Shown here: positions 27,180 through 41,382 of the stretch, piece by piece
Layout: every line of letters starts with the position of its first letter
Numbering within the stretch: the stretch's first letter is position 1
Source of the DNA: Xiphophorus maculatus
Taxonomy: Eukaryota > Chordata > Actinopteri > Cyprinodontiformes > Poeciliidae
Assembly (NCBI RefSeq): GCF_002775205.1
Contig: NC_036448.1
Coordinates: 2,835,498 to 2,899,497 of the forward strand
Direction of reading: 5' to 3'
Length of the DNA: 64,000 bases
Made by a program: the position numbers and the translations under genes
The notes under the pieces: generated by a model
The model's database searches: none
What the model was told of the DNA's origin: nothing
What the model saw: only the letters and a program-made list of their open reading frames with translations

Positions 27180-28534
27180 TATATCCACTCCAAATTGATC
27201 AGTGGTACCAAACAGTTCAGTCCAGTTCAGTTATTTACTCAAACTGGTTTGAAAGCGTTCAGTCAGAGGAGACCCGGCAGATCGCATCGAGTCACTGACT
27301 TGCAGCATTCAGGCGTTCTGGACGAACGCGTAGCGCCTGCAGAAAGACGCCAGCCTCGTGTCAGCGATCCCTCACACTGCACTGCAAAAACACATTTGAC
27401 CAAATCTTGTTGCTTAGTTTCTTGTGCAAATAACTTAATAACTCATGAAATAAGGAAAAACTAACTTACAAGTCACTTTTAAGTAGGATAAAGAAGCTTG
27501 TCTTAAATCAATAATTCTGGAATATTGATATAAAGTACCAGTTCAATTGGAAACTTAGAACATGGGAAAAATATCTAGTTTTTTATTATTTTTAACTTGT
27601 TTTGAGAAAAGTGTTTTTGCAGTGTGAGGATGCACATAGCAACAGTGGAGAGGAAAACTTTCCTTTAACAGAAGGAAACCTTCATCAGTGTGAACGCCCA
27701 CCTACCACAATCAACTGAGGTTTGATTGTAAAACAGAGCACACACACACACACACACACGCACACACACACACACACACGCAAGAAACAGAGCCACTGAT
27801 CCAGACGTACTTTCTATGTCAGCGAAAACTACAAAGCTAATGGCAGCAGTGGCTCCTTCAGTGGCTTCATCTAGGAGAGAAACTCAGCTAAACGGATCCG
27901 GAGCCAAATGTTTCATCAACAGCTAAAAAGAGGCAGATCAGATGTAGCTTCTGCAGAGAGTAAAAAACTGAGAGAACCTGAAGGTAAAGGTCGAAACAAA
28001 AGCAAATAATGCACAATTGGAGAGTAGTAGGAAAAAGTAACAGAGTGAGGAATAGCACATAACACCAGTTTTAAAGTCCCTACACTGGCTCCCTGTAGCT
28101 CAAAGAATAGACTTTAAAATACTGTTGTTAGTTTATAAATCACTGAACGGCTTAGCAACACAATACATTAAAGATCAGCTGTTGTTGTAACAACCTTCCA
28201 GACCTCTCAGGTCTTCCGGTTCTGGTCTGCTCTGCATCCCCAGAACCAGAACCAAACGAGGAGAAGCAGCTTTCAGCATCTATGCACCACAAATCTGGAA
28301 CAAACTTCCAGAAAACTGTAAAACAGCTGAAACACTGACTTCCTTTAAATCTCGACTAAAAACCCACCTGTTTAGGATTGTATTTGAAACGTAATCAATT
28401 ACAAATTTAATGATGAAACTTGACTTAATGTCATGTTTTGATTGTTGATTCTATGTTGCTTTGTGTTTCTGTGTTTGATAAGATGTAAAGCACTTTGAAA
28501 TGTCTTGCTGCTGAAATGTGCTATACAAATAAAA

Positions 28535-28612
<78 letters not shown>

Positions 28613-28960
28613 AGCAGTGGTCCTCCAGCAGTCTGAGCCCATAGCAACATAACTAGAGACAACTCAGGATAACATGAGCCAGCCTAACTATAAGAAAGTT
28701 TTAAGGCTTTAGTCTGAAAAGTAGACAGAGTATCTGCCTCAGACTAAATGACCTGCCTCCCATTCTAGTTTTAGAAGCTCTATGAACCAGGGGTGAACCT
28801 GCAGCCTGACAATGAAGCGCTCTGTTAGGAACATCTGGACCAATCAGATCAGCAGCTGTATAATGGAGTTTGATTTTTAATGTCTTTAAATGTGGGAAGG
28901 AGAATTGTGAAGTCTATTCTGGATTTAACAAGGAGCCAAATGAAAACAATACACACATAA
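27180..28960. repeat. Old interspersed fish repeat, copy 2, split by a LINE tail
   Basis: It shares ordered blocks with 1190-2110: CCCGGCAGATCGCATCGAGT near 27271, AGTGGAGAGGAAAA near 27644, and near 28840 'ggaccaatcagatcagcag' with 'ggatttaacaaggagccaa'. The L2-like LINE tail at 28060-28612 interrupts it, so the LINE is younger. A (CA)n run lies inside at about 27742-27781. Confidence 0.6.
28060..28612 (+). mobile_element. L2-like LINE, 3' end with (GATT)n tail
   Basis: The plus strand encodes the end of an L2/CR1-type reverse-transcriptase protein in pieces: LHWLPVAQRIDFKILLLVYK, KSLNGLATQYIKDQL, then IPRTRTKRGEAAFSIYAPQI and TSFKSRLKTHLF. A short 3' UTR follows, ending in the tandem tail at 28535-28612. 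The upstream portion is absent (5' truncation), as is usual for LINEs. A stop lies after KDQLLL, so it is not intact. Confidence 0.85.
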
Positions 28961-29219
28961 AGCCAAGGAAACATTCAAAACAAAAAAACAAAAACAAAAA
29001 AGATCCGGAGGCCGATTTAAGTTTGACTGTGCCTGTTGAACTCTGACCTTTCAAAACGTTGCTTCATCTCCTCAAGCACACAATGACCAGGAAACACACC
29101 GCGGCTTTTCTCGAAGTCCACACACCAACGTCCCCGGCCAGATTCTTGGTGTTGGAGAATTTACAACCAGAAACGGCTGCAAAGCCTGCGAACAAGGGGA
29201 GCTGCTGATCACAGTGATG

Positions 29220-29241
29220 GATGTGTGTGTGTGTGTGTGTG
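29220..29241. repeat. (GT)n microsatellite
   Basis: A short, pure dinucleotide run in the gene-free stretch upstream of gfi1. Confidence 0.9.
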
Positions 29242-29559
29242 ATTTGTGAAGTGTTTACAACATAAATCCAAAGATATGTTGAGAGAGAGAGAGTTCATTT
29301 TCCATTTTATTCCCTTCCTTGTTCCTCAGAATCTGCTGAACCCTGGAGTTTCAAATCGACGTCGATCAGGAGTTGGACCGGAACATTCAGCTGGTTCCAA
29401 CTCCCCCCCCCTTAAAGCCCTCCCCATTTATAAAAAAAAAAAAGTTACAGGATGCAAGATTGGAGTTTGGGGGGGGCTGGGGGGCAAGGTGTGAAAAACA
29501 ACGACTCTGAGTGTGAAAGAAGAACCGTCTTGCAGTCGGGAGCGTCCAGTAAATCATTC

Positions 29560-30010
29560 ATTGTGTTCACACTCTGTCCCTATCTGCTGGCCGCAGGTGG
29601 TACCGGGCTGGAAGCTGGATGAGGTTCGGCCCGCTCCTCCCAAAGAAGGGTGGGGGGGAGGAGGGGGAGAGAGAGTGAGACCTGATTGCTTAGTTGAAGG
29701 GGAAAGCGTGGAGAGAATTTAAAACAAAGAGAGCGGGGTGTTAAAGTGCGGTTAGTGCTTCAGAGCCAAGGGAACGTGTGGGAGGATAAGATAGCACAAT
29801 GCGGTTTTCATTCTGATACCACACTGAGATGGGGGGGTGCAGAGGCGAACGCTTCACTCTCAGTGAGTGGAACTGAGCGGGGATGTAAATGCAGGGAAAA
29901 AGTCGGTTTAGCCACAACAGGCCGTGCAGCAGGGATCCGTCACAGACAGTCACACAGATCCTGCGTCTGCTGCGGAGCGGAGCTCTGCTTGGAGAGTTCA
30001 GCTCAAATCT
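29560..30010. promoter_or_regulatory. Candidate regulatory segment upstream of gfi1
   Basis: A GC-richer, apparently unique segment within AT-rich repeat-laden DNA, 5 kb upstream of gfi1. It contains paired GATA motifs (AGGATAAGATAGCAC near 29784) and several purine-rich ETS-like cores. GFI1 is a haematopoietic gene, so a GATA/ETS element would make sense. This is inference from composition and motifs only; no conservation could be tested. Confidence 0.25.
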
Positions 30011-30430
30011 TTGTTTTTCTAGAGCAACGAAGATTTGAAATGGGCCCCGTTTTACTTCTTCTCAGTCTGCTCACGGCAGCCCGACCTGCAGACTGGAAGG
30101 AAAAAGATAGTTTGTTTTCAAACGTTTTTTTTTTTTGTTTTAACAAAGAAAAAGTTGATTTCGCTGGAATTAAAGTTGCAGATATTTTGCCATTCGTCTT
30201 GAACAACTTTGCATGCAACTCTGCCCCAGTGTCCAGTTTTTTGTTTATTTTTCAGTTCTGGCCATCTTCCATCCCCACAGCATGATGTCATCACCACCGT
30301 GTTTTACTGGAAGAAATGGACAAAAACCACTTTGTTCTCATCTAATCATCTAATCAGAGCTCTTTTTCTACATGTTTGCCTCACAGGTGTTGTTTTGCAC
30401 ACTTCTCAATAAATGCTAAACTGGATCTTA
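30010..30430 (-). mobile_element. Tc1-like transposon fragment
   Basis: On the minus strand the phrase 'aaacacggtggtgatgacatcatgctgtgggga' has the layout of the Tc1 transposase segment around the 'GGSIMLWG' motif. The remaining sequence is strongly decayed and frameshifted. Confidence 0.5.
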
Positions 30431-30530
30431 TAGCCAACAGACTCTTCCACTGGAGCTGTGGGTCAGCGCAGCTCCCCCAGAGTTGCTTTAGACCTCTTAG
30501 CTGCTTCAGTTCTCTATCACACCTCTAAAT

Positions 30531-30734
30531 CAGGGGTGTCCAAAGTGGGTCCTCGAGGGCCGGCATCCTGCACGTGTTAGTTCTCTCCCTGGTAGAACCA
30601 ACAACCTTTTCAGCAGGTCAATGTTCTTCATAGGCCTTCTAACGAGTCGTCATTTGATCCAGGTGCGTTAAACCAGGGAGAGAACTAAAACATGCAGGGT
30701 GCCGGCCCTCGAGGACCCACTTTGGGCCCCCCTG
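30531..30734. mobile_element. hAT-type MITE, copy 1 (204 bp)
   Basis: The inverted ends are CAGGGGTGTCCAAAGTGGGT and ACCCACTTTGGGCCCCCCTG. The arms extend inward ('agttctctccctgg' against 'ccagggagagaact'). It has the same length as the copy at 46946-47149 and is about 95 percent identical by eye. Its flanking 8-mers (CTCTAAAT, ACCTAAAG) are only partly alike. Confidence 0.8.
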
Positions 30735-30842
30735 ACCTAAAGCTTTTCATAGAACGGCTGCATTTATATAATTACACAGGAGTGGACTCCTTTCGCCTAT
30801 GCTGTGTCAATTCATTTGCTTTTTACATTGTTTATTTCATGC

Positions 30843-31560
30843 TAGGGATGCACAATATATCGGCTTTAGCATCGGTATCGGCCGAGGCTAGTAATTGTTT
30901 TAACATATCAGCCCGATAAGTAGAACCAGGTCGATATTAACGACTGGTGTGTATTTCCGTTTGTGAGTGTGTTTTAGAAGTGTGAGGGGAGGGGGTCGGT
31001 CGTGTGTTTTTTTGCTGTGTGATTTTCAGTCATGTGACGGTGATAGTGATGCAGTTGCAGGATTGTGACGTGCTTCACAGCGAAGCGATGTCAGCAGTGT
31101 GGTTGCTTTTAATCAATCAATCAATCAATCAAGTTGATTTGTACATCACATTTCAGCAACAAAGTGCCTAACATTGTAAAAACTTTTAAAAAACTAAAAA
31201 AACATCATAAACACACCAAACAGTCACCAGTTGAGAAACCAGTTACAGACATCACATTTTGTCACGTGCCATTGATAAAATAATTATTATACATCAAATA
31301 CATCCTCAGTGTTTCAGCTATTTTGCAGTTTTCTTGAAATTTGCTCCAGATTTGTGGCGCATAGAAGCTGAATGCAGTTTCTCTGTGTTTGGTTCTGGTT
31401 CTGGGGATGCAGACACCAGTACCAGTAGGGGCTTCTACACGGTGTCGAGAGGGTAGGTGGATATAAATCTATATATTTAAAAATATATGACATTGGTAAA
31501 TATCAGTTATTGGGGTATTAATATCGGATGTCGATATCGGCTCACATTTTCACATTAGCA
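30843..31560. mobile_element. Inverted-repeat element interrupted by a LINE fragment
   Basis: It begins AGGGATGCACAATATATCGG with 'catcggtatcggccgagg', and ends with 'atatcggatgtcgatatcgg'. This is the pattern of a dispersed element also seen at 52826-53192 and 57893-58175. A reverse-oriented L2 fragment occupies its middle (31112-31440), so it is nested. Confidence 0.5.
31112..31440 (-). mobile_element. L2-like LINE 3' fragment
   Basis: It starts with (CAAT)n, the complement of the (GATT)n tail, then 'cacatttcagcaacaaagtg'. Further on comes the complement of the IYAPQIW region (CCAGATTTGTGGCGCATAGA). It is an internally deleted relative of 28060-28612 in the opposite direction. Confidence 0.7.
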
Positions 31561-32183
31561 CAGTGGCGCTACTTCACAGGTTAGCATCACTTAGTTCCTG
31601 TTCTGACAAATAAAATCCACATGAAAAAAAACCTTAAGGTTTGTTTTTGACGGTCAGAGGTCATCAATGTGTTTATGAGATACTGTCTGCTGGACACCGC
31701 AGGTGCAGCCAAGACGGTCACCGTCTCACCTAGTTAAAATCAAGACAACAGTTGACGGGCGGCTGCTGCTGCACTCTGCTTCTCGTAAACATTCACACAC
31801 ATGCGGTGCAAACGCTGCAGCCTCAGGTGTATTTAAAACTACTAAGAGGCCCCACACACACACACACACACACCCCACACTGTCTCAAGGGCCAAAAAGG
31901 GGTTCGAGGTTGAGCCTGAGAAAATAACCTCATGGCTTCACTCAGTGCAGAGGGCTTTATTTAACCCCGAGAGCTCATGATCCGCACCTCAGACAGAGGC
32001 AGACAGCTGCAGCAAAAAGGGAAAGCATTTATATATATATATACATATATATATGTACATATAAAAAACAGAAAGCCATACTCACTCCCAGGCTGCCATC
32101 ACTGCGGCCCTCTGCTTCAATCACATACCCCCTTTAATAGTCAGAGAGCGAGAATCAGGCCTGTGGTGGAGGCGGGTGGTGGT

Positions 32184-32202
32184 GGGGGGGGGGGGGGGGG
32201 GG
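32184..32202. repeat. Homopolymer of about 19 G
   Basis: An unbroken G run preceded by GGTGGTGGT. It can form G-quadruplexes and is prone to length errors in sequencing. Confidence 0.9.
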
Positions 32203-33339
32203 TGAAGGGGACGCAAGTGAGAAGCCTGTGGCAGCACTGATAGCGTCCTATCGACTCTGCCTTTGGTTTCCTGTTCTGAGTCAGTGTGTAACCCGGGTCT
32301 AGCATGTTGTCACACTGCACTGTCCCTGAAAATAATCAGAGGCTCACATTTACTGTACTCACATAGTCACTCAAATGCATCATCAAACCTTTTCGTACGG
32401 GAGTTTGGGAAGATTGGGAGAAGGAGAAGGAGAAGGTGGTGTTCAAAGCTTTTAGTCTTGTTTGTCTTTTGATTGGTAAAAAAATAAATAAAAAAAAAAA
32501 GTGTGACCTTCTTAGAGGACAAGGTGAGAGTTTGGCCATAAAATTCTAATGCAGGCAAAGAGTTTTTCAGTTGTTTCCCTCTATTATTATTATTTATTTA
32601 TTACAAAAAAGGGGGGGGTCAAGGAATTGTTTTTTTTTAAGTTAAACAGGGCAATTTATTTGTAAAATTTGAGCATGAAGTGTAAAACAGGGAATAAAAG
32701 CCCCCACTCCTCAGCCCCCTTAAAGAAGAGGGAAGTCCAGTTTTAAACGGCAACATGATTTATTTTAGCTCAATGCAAATGCAGAACGATTCGAGCTCCA
32801 CTGCACTCTTTTATCAAAGCATGAATCAGTGTTTCTGTGTTTCTGTCATGGCTGACTAACAGGAAAATTCATTTCTGAGGGGAGGGGGGTAGAAAACAAG
32901 AATGTGTGTTGTGAAAGAGAGAGAGTAAATAGGCGTCAGAGTCAGTGAAGTGTGGTTCTTTTAGAAGAAAGCTGCTTGTGGTGACTTTCTGCAGATTTTT
33001 GGGAGCATTTAGACACACACACACACCCACACGCCAACACTAGGACAGAGTGTGTCCTCAGAACTGGGACATGGTGGCTGCAGTATCACGGCTCTGTGAG
33101 TATGAGACATGTGTTTCAGCTTCATGCCTATCTGCCTTCTGATTGCACTTCTCTCACTTGATGCAGCTGCTGCAAACAAACTCTGCTCCCACAACAAGCT
33201 GAAACAAACACAAAAAGAAAATCGATGCTGCTTTGCTTTTTCCTAACTGACCCCCAAACTGTTTCCAGTGGCTCTGCAATGATTTGGATTCGCAGAGTCT
33301 GACAGATTTCTGCTGAAAATGTCTTCATGTGACTCAACC

Positions 33340-33650
33340 TGCGCTCACCTTTCCATTTGGTTCTCAAACTCTCCTTCCTGCTCCGCGGGCCGCCTGGCTG
33401 GGCCTCAACCCGGCCCGATTCGGTTCGGCCCGGCTCGGTTCGGCCCGGCTCGGCAGCGCAGGCTTTAATGATGTAAAACAACAAGGCTGGAGTCAGCGCA
33501 GGTAAGCCGAAGCAGTGTGGCTGTAAAGCGATAGCCGCACTCCCCACCGGCAGGCTGTTGTGCATCTCATTAACGGGATCACTTTTCAGCCGGGCCAACA
33601 GGCGGGTCATTATCCACCAGAACCGAGCCCGGCCTGAACGGCGACAGAAG
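33340..33650. promoter_or_regulatory. Candidate GC-rich regulatory segment upstream of gfi1
   Basis: A GC-rich, non-repeat segment about 1.3 kb upstream of the gfi1 start, with CpG-dense text and bHLH-type E boxes nearby. It includes a short minisatellite (33411-33455) built of 'cggcccggctcggtt' units. It could be part of an extended CpG island or an enhancer. No experimental or comparative support is available here. Confidence 0.25.
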
Positions 33651-33762
33651 CAAGAGACGCTGGAGTTCTTCTGTGACGAGACAGAAATATGAACATTTTA
33701 GGGAGTTTTACTGTTGTTGTGATGGGAATCTAAATGTAGGTCTGATTTAAAAAAAAAATAAA

Positions 33763-33791
33763 TAAATAATAATAATAATAATAATAATAAT
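33763..33791. repeat. (AAT)n microsatellite
   Basis: A trinucleotide run preceded by (AAAT)n. Confidence 0.9.
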
Positions 33792-34562
33792 CAAGCACAT
33801 CCTGATTCGTGGATTCTTTTCAAACGAGCCGTAAGATCAACCATAAATCCGTAATTTAAAAAAAATGAATAAATAAAAACAAACAGCTGATTAGATTCTA
33901 TAGAGGAATAGATCCAGATTAGTTTTAGCTTTCAAAATAACAGATATTAGTTTAATACTGTATATTAATATATTAATTAAACAACACATCAGATTGCAGT
34001 ATGTATATGATTTTATAAGGATTTTTTTTTAAATTTCCTCTAGTATTTGCAAATATGTTTTATTGTGAACATTTTCGTCATTTAGCTTGTTCTCCAAACA
34101 AGAACAAGCTAATTCGGCTGTTTAAACCACCATGTTAACAACAGGCTTTATGCTGTATTTATTATCGATCTATCTTCTTTTTTTAATACTGCAAAAATCC
34201 GCTAATGTTTTAACCTAAATATGTGATCTTGGCCTGGTGTGAGGGACAGACATTCAACAGGGGGCACTGTAACAGGACATCAATAAACATATTGATGGAC
34301 ATTTGAAAAAATAATAAATGTTGCACCTGAATTGCGCGTGTCATTTCCCCCTCATGGCGTGGACAATTCCAGCTTTGCTCCTGTTTACAAACTATAAAAT
34401 TCAGATTAATTACAAACCCACTTTATATAGGTAGATATATATATATAAAGTATATTATATTCTATTTTAAAACCCTTTTTTGTTTTTAAATCCACGAATT
34501 TAAATAATAAACCATACTCATGGATATAATATCCAATCTATCTTCCTCGGAGTGTCCACGTC

Positions 34563-34580
34563 ATCTATAGATCTATAGAT
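34563..34580. promoter_or_regulatory. Perfect 18-bp palindrome upstream of gfi1
   Basis: ATCTATAGATCTATAGAT equals its own reverse complement. It lies about 270 bases before the gfi1 start codon, next to the G run. It may bind a dimeric factor or be chance in AT-rich DNA. Confidence 0.3.
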
Positions 34581-34631
34581 GGCAGAAAGTATCAAAGGAT
34601 GTAACTAATGTAACTTGGGTGGGTGTGGGGA

Positions 34632-34650
34632 GGGGGGGGGGGGGGGGGGG
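34632..34650. repeat. Homopolymer of about 19 G in gfi1 promoter region
   Basis: An unbroken G run about 200 bases upstream of the gfi1 start codon, following GGGTGGGTGTGGGG. The cluster meets the G-quadruplex pattern on the coding strand. Confidence 0.9.
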
Positions 34651-34848
34651 TTCGCCACGCTTTTGGCAGCCTGCCCCCTGGTGACATCTGGTGAACTGCA
34701 CCGCTTGTTTTTGAGCATGCGTAATGAGGGGCCAGAAATCCCAAACGCCGTCTCGCCTAACAAGCAGTGGTGTTCCAATCTGTCCAGAGAGACGCTCCGA
34801 GCCGCTTGGCGAGAGAGGAAGAGCCGAGGAGCTTCAGAGTCCCGCACC

Positions 34849-38767
<3,919 letters not shown>

Positions 38768-38867
38768 TAAAAATGGAGCTAAATGATACATTTCCAAGAT
38801 TGAACATTTGGATCAGCTTTATAAAATGTCTTCTATTTGTTTATATAAACATGGATTAAATGTTAAC

Positions 38868-39277
38868 TTAAAGGTCTCCTATGCTGATTTCCTACCCTCC
38901 AGCCCCGCACATCCACTGTGGCTCCCCACGCAGGGCGCCATCCTTTCAGGGGAGTGGCACAAAAACTAAGAATAATTCATATGAGCTGTAACCCCCAGCA
39001 ACAATTAGCAAACATCTGGTGGAGCTGTGCATCTGATGAGCTCATTAAAGCAGCTACTTCTCAGAGCAACAATGGGGAAGGGATAATAGAGGAACCATGT
39101 TATGATGACTTCCTGTCAGAAAGAGCAGCAGTTTCTTAAAGAGACGGAGGCCCAATTTCAAGCCGTTCAATTATGAAGACATATTTGATGCACAGCAGTT
39201 TTATAACAACTGAAGGTGTCATAGTTACATGATTGTGCCATAAAATTGCACTATGTGGCTGGAAAACACATAATAAA
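38868..39277 (-). mobile_element. Copy of the TTAA-flanked element
   Basis: It starts at TTAA with 'aggtctcctatg' and ends 'ctatgtggctggaaaacacataataaa', the complement of the left end of 11240-12021. The interior 'agctcattaaagcagc' and 'agagacggaggcccaatttc' blocks are shared with the copies at 11515-11820 and 45640-45930 in reverse. Confidence 0.6.
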
Positions 39278-39329
39278 CAGAACCTGTCTGACCCCACGTA
39301 GTAGGCCAAACATCTCAAAACACAACCTG

Positions 39330-39870
39330 GAATAAAGAAACTTAAGAACAGATGAAAACCAAAATCTCACCAAAATATTCTGTGTATTGATGACAACAGT
39401 TGAGATTTTGGAAGGTGTTTGTCCCGTTTCATCTGGAGTTAGAGCAAGACTGAACTTCAGGAAATTGTCATAGCAACAGTCACACATGGTGTTGGTGGGA
39501 TGATAGTTTGGGCTGTGTTGCTTCTCCAGGACCTGAACCACTTGTCTTAACTGATGGAACTAAAATCCTGAGGGATTTTTTCCCCCCCTGCCATCAGGTC
39601 ATGACCCTAAGGAGAAGCATACTTGGACTATACTGCAGAACCAATGAGCTGATGGATGGGGAAAAAAACAAACCAAACAATTCTATGAATATGAGCGGGA
39701 CAAAATTCCCCTTCATCAAAGTAAAAGAATCATTACCAAGTTTAAAGCAGGTTGGTTTGGATTGTTTTTTTGTCTCTACTAGAAAAAAAAATCTGAAAAC
39801 TGCATTTTGCATTCATTAAAATTTCAAATGCATGTCAAATCTGATGATTTCAAACATTTATGTGAACTCT
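39330..39870 (+). mobile_element. Tc1-like transposon fragment
   Basis: The phrase 'cacatggtgttggtgggatgatagtttgggctgtgttgcttctccaggacctgaaccactt' has the layout of Tc1 transposase coding sequence. The frame is broken many times. Confidence 0.55.
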
Positions 39871-39899
39871 TAAGTTATCTTTTCACATCACTGCATATC

Positions 39900-40460
39900 T
39901 AGAGGGGCATAAGGGCGGGCCCGATTCACACTAGAACAACCTGAGAGTGTCACTGCTGTCCTCTCTGCGTCGCTCCGCTGATTTTTCAGAGCGTCAAGAA
40001 AAACAAGAAGCTCTATGTGAAGTCATGCAGACCATCAATCACAAACTCCCAATCTGCATGGCAGCTCAGAGCTCATATCTCACACATTTAAGCAGAGGAA
40101 CGTTTCGCAGCGTGCGCCATCTGGCCAAAAATAAATATTCTCAGGCAAAGCAATCATTCACGTCCCCATATAACAAATGACATGGAGGGGCGGAGGGGGG
40201 GGGGCGCCATAAAACGCAACGTAAAGGAAGTCTGCAGGATTTGAGCAACTTTTATTACAGTAGCAGAGCCTCTAACTGTAGCAATAAGCGGCCGTGTGGA
40301 CATGCTGCTTTCACTGGGGAAAAGCTGGGTGTGATTTTTAGTTGCCTCTGCCTTGGTTAAATATTGAAACCTCAAGGATGTGATTTGCACATAGCCGGCC
40401 ACAGATTGTGCACATTATCCGGCGCCGCGTCACATACGAGCAGACGCGTCGAAAAACCTT
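39900..40460. promoter_or_regulatory. Candidate conserved element downstream of gfi1
   Basis: A unique-looking, balanced-composition segment 1.3 kb past the gfi1 stop. It contains CATCTGG and CAGCTC E-box-like sites, an A/T-rich MEF2-like core (CCAAAAATAAATATTC near 40125) and CAATCACAAACTCCC. The part 40380-40460 is CpG-rich. Such texture is typical of conserved non-coding DNA, but this is my inference. Confidence 0.25.
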
Positions 40461-41093
40461 TAAATACATCAGACCTTTTATTAGCCTCATTTATTCACTG
40501 TAAAAATAAAAAATAAAACCAAGAAAAACTGTTAAATGCTTCTTTTAATCAAAGCCACAATTAATGTTCCACCTGCTGTCGACATACACAAAGTCCAACA
40601 GATTTACTTTCAGAAGTGGAGGATTATGGATGTTGCTATGATGCACTATTTTGCATACATTTACAAAACTTGCTTCACGGGTTTATTCCAAATGTTATGG
40701 ACGAGAAGACAGAAAAGAAAGGAGGAAAGAAAAGAAGAAATGTAGAGAAAAAGTTTAAAGGGAAAGAAGGATGGAGAGAACACGCGTCACCACTCCGCGC
40801 CAGAAAGAGAGAAAACTGGACGTGTTTCAACAGAGAAGAAATGTCAGATGTGTTGTTTTTTTACCTCTCGTTAGTGAAGTATGTTTATATAATGCATACA
40901 AAATGAGTAATTATCTGTTTTTGGCCAGAACTGCAATATTAATATCAGATATTGGTATTGGCCCAAATTTCACATCGGTGCAGCTCCAGAACATTTTTGT
41001 CTTCACAAATCTTTGCCAGTGGTGGAAATTAAATAATCTGTGCATGAAGTCCGCAGTCTCCACTTTGACTTTTTACAATTACTTTTATTTGCT

Positions 41094-41099
41094 AAAAAT
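41094..41099 (-). terminator. Probable polyadenylation signal of rpap2
   Basis: AATAAA on the minus strand, about 95 bases past the rpap2 stop codon; the first such signal downstream. Confidence 0.55.
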
Positions 41100-41193
41100 T
41101 TAATTCTCACAAAACACACACAATCGTCATTTCTTTAAATGATCAGTTTTTAATCTGATTAAACATATTCACTATACATCTTCAGGTCAACTT

Positions 41194-41342
41194 TCAGGAT
41201 TTAAAGAGCTCAACCAGGCTGAGAAGGTCGTGCTGCTGCAGGCCGAGCTCCTCCATCAGAGAGTTCAAATACTGCACTGATGCCGACACCTCCAGGGCGT
41301 CCCGCACCACCGGAGACACGAAGGACAGCCTGGAGACGAGAG

Positions 41343-41382
<40 letters not shown>

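Noticed and set aside
29746-30285. 179-codon plus-strand frame upstream of gfi1
   Set aside because: Its second half runs through a reversed Tc1-like relic and its first half shows no domain. It is probably chance.
33128-33610. 160-codon minus-strand frame containing PGRTEPGRTE repeats
   Set aside because: The repeat comes from a short GC minisatellite. The rest has no recognisable domain or splice context.
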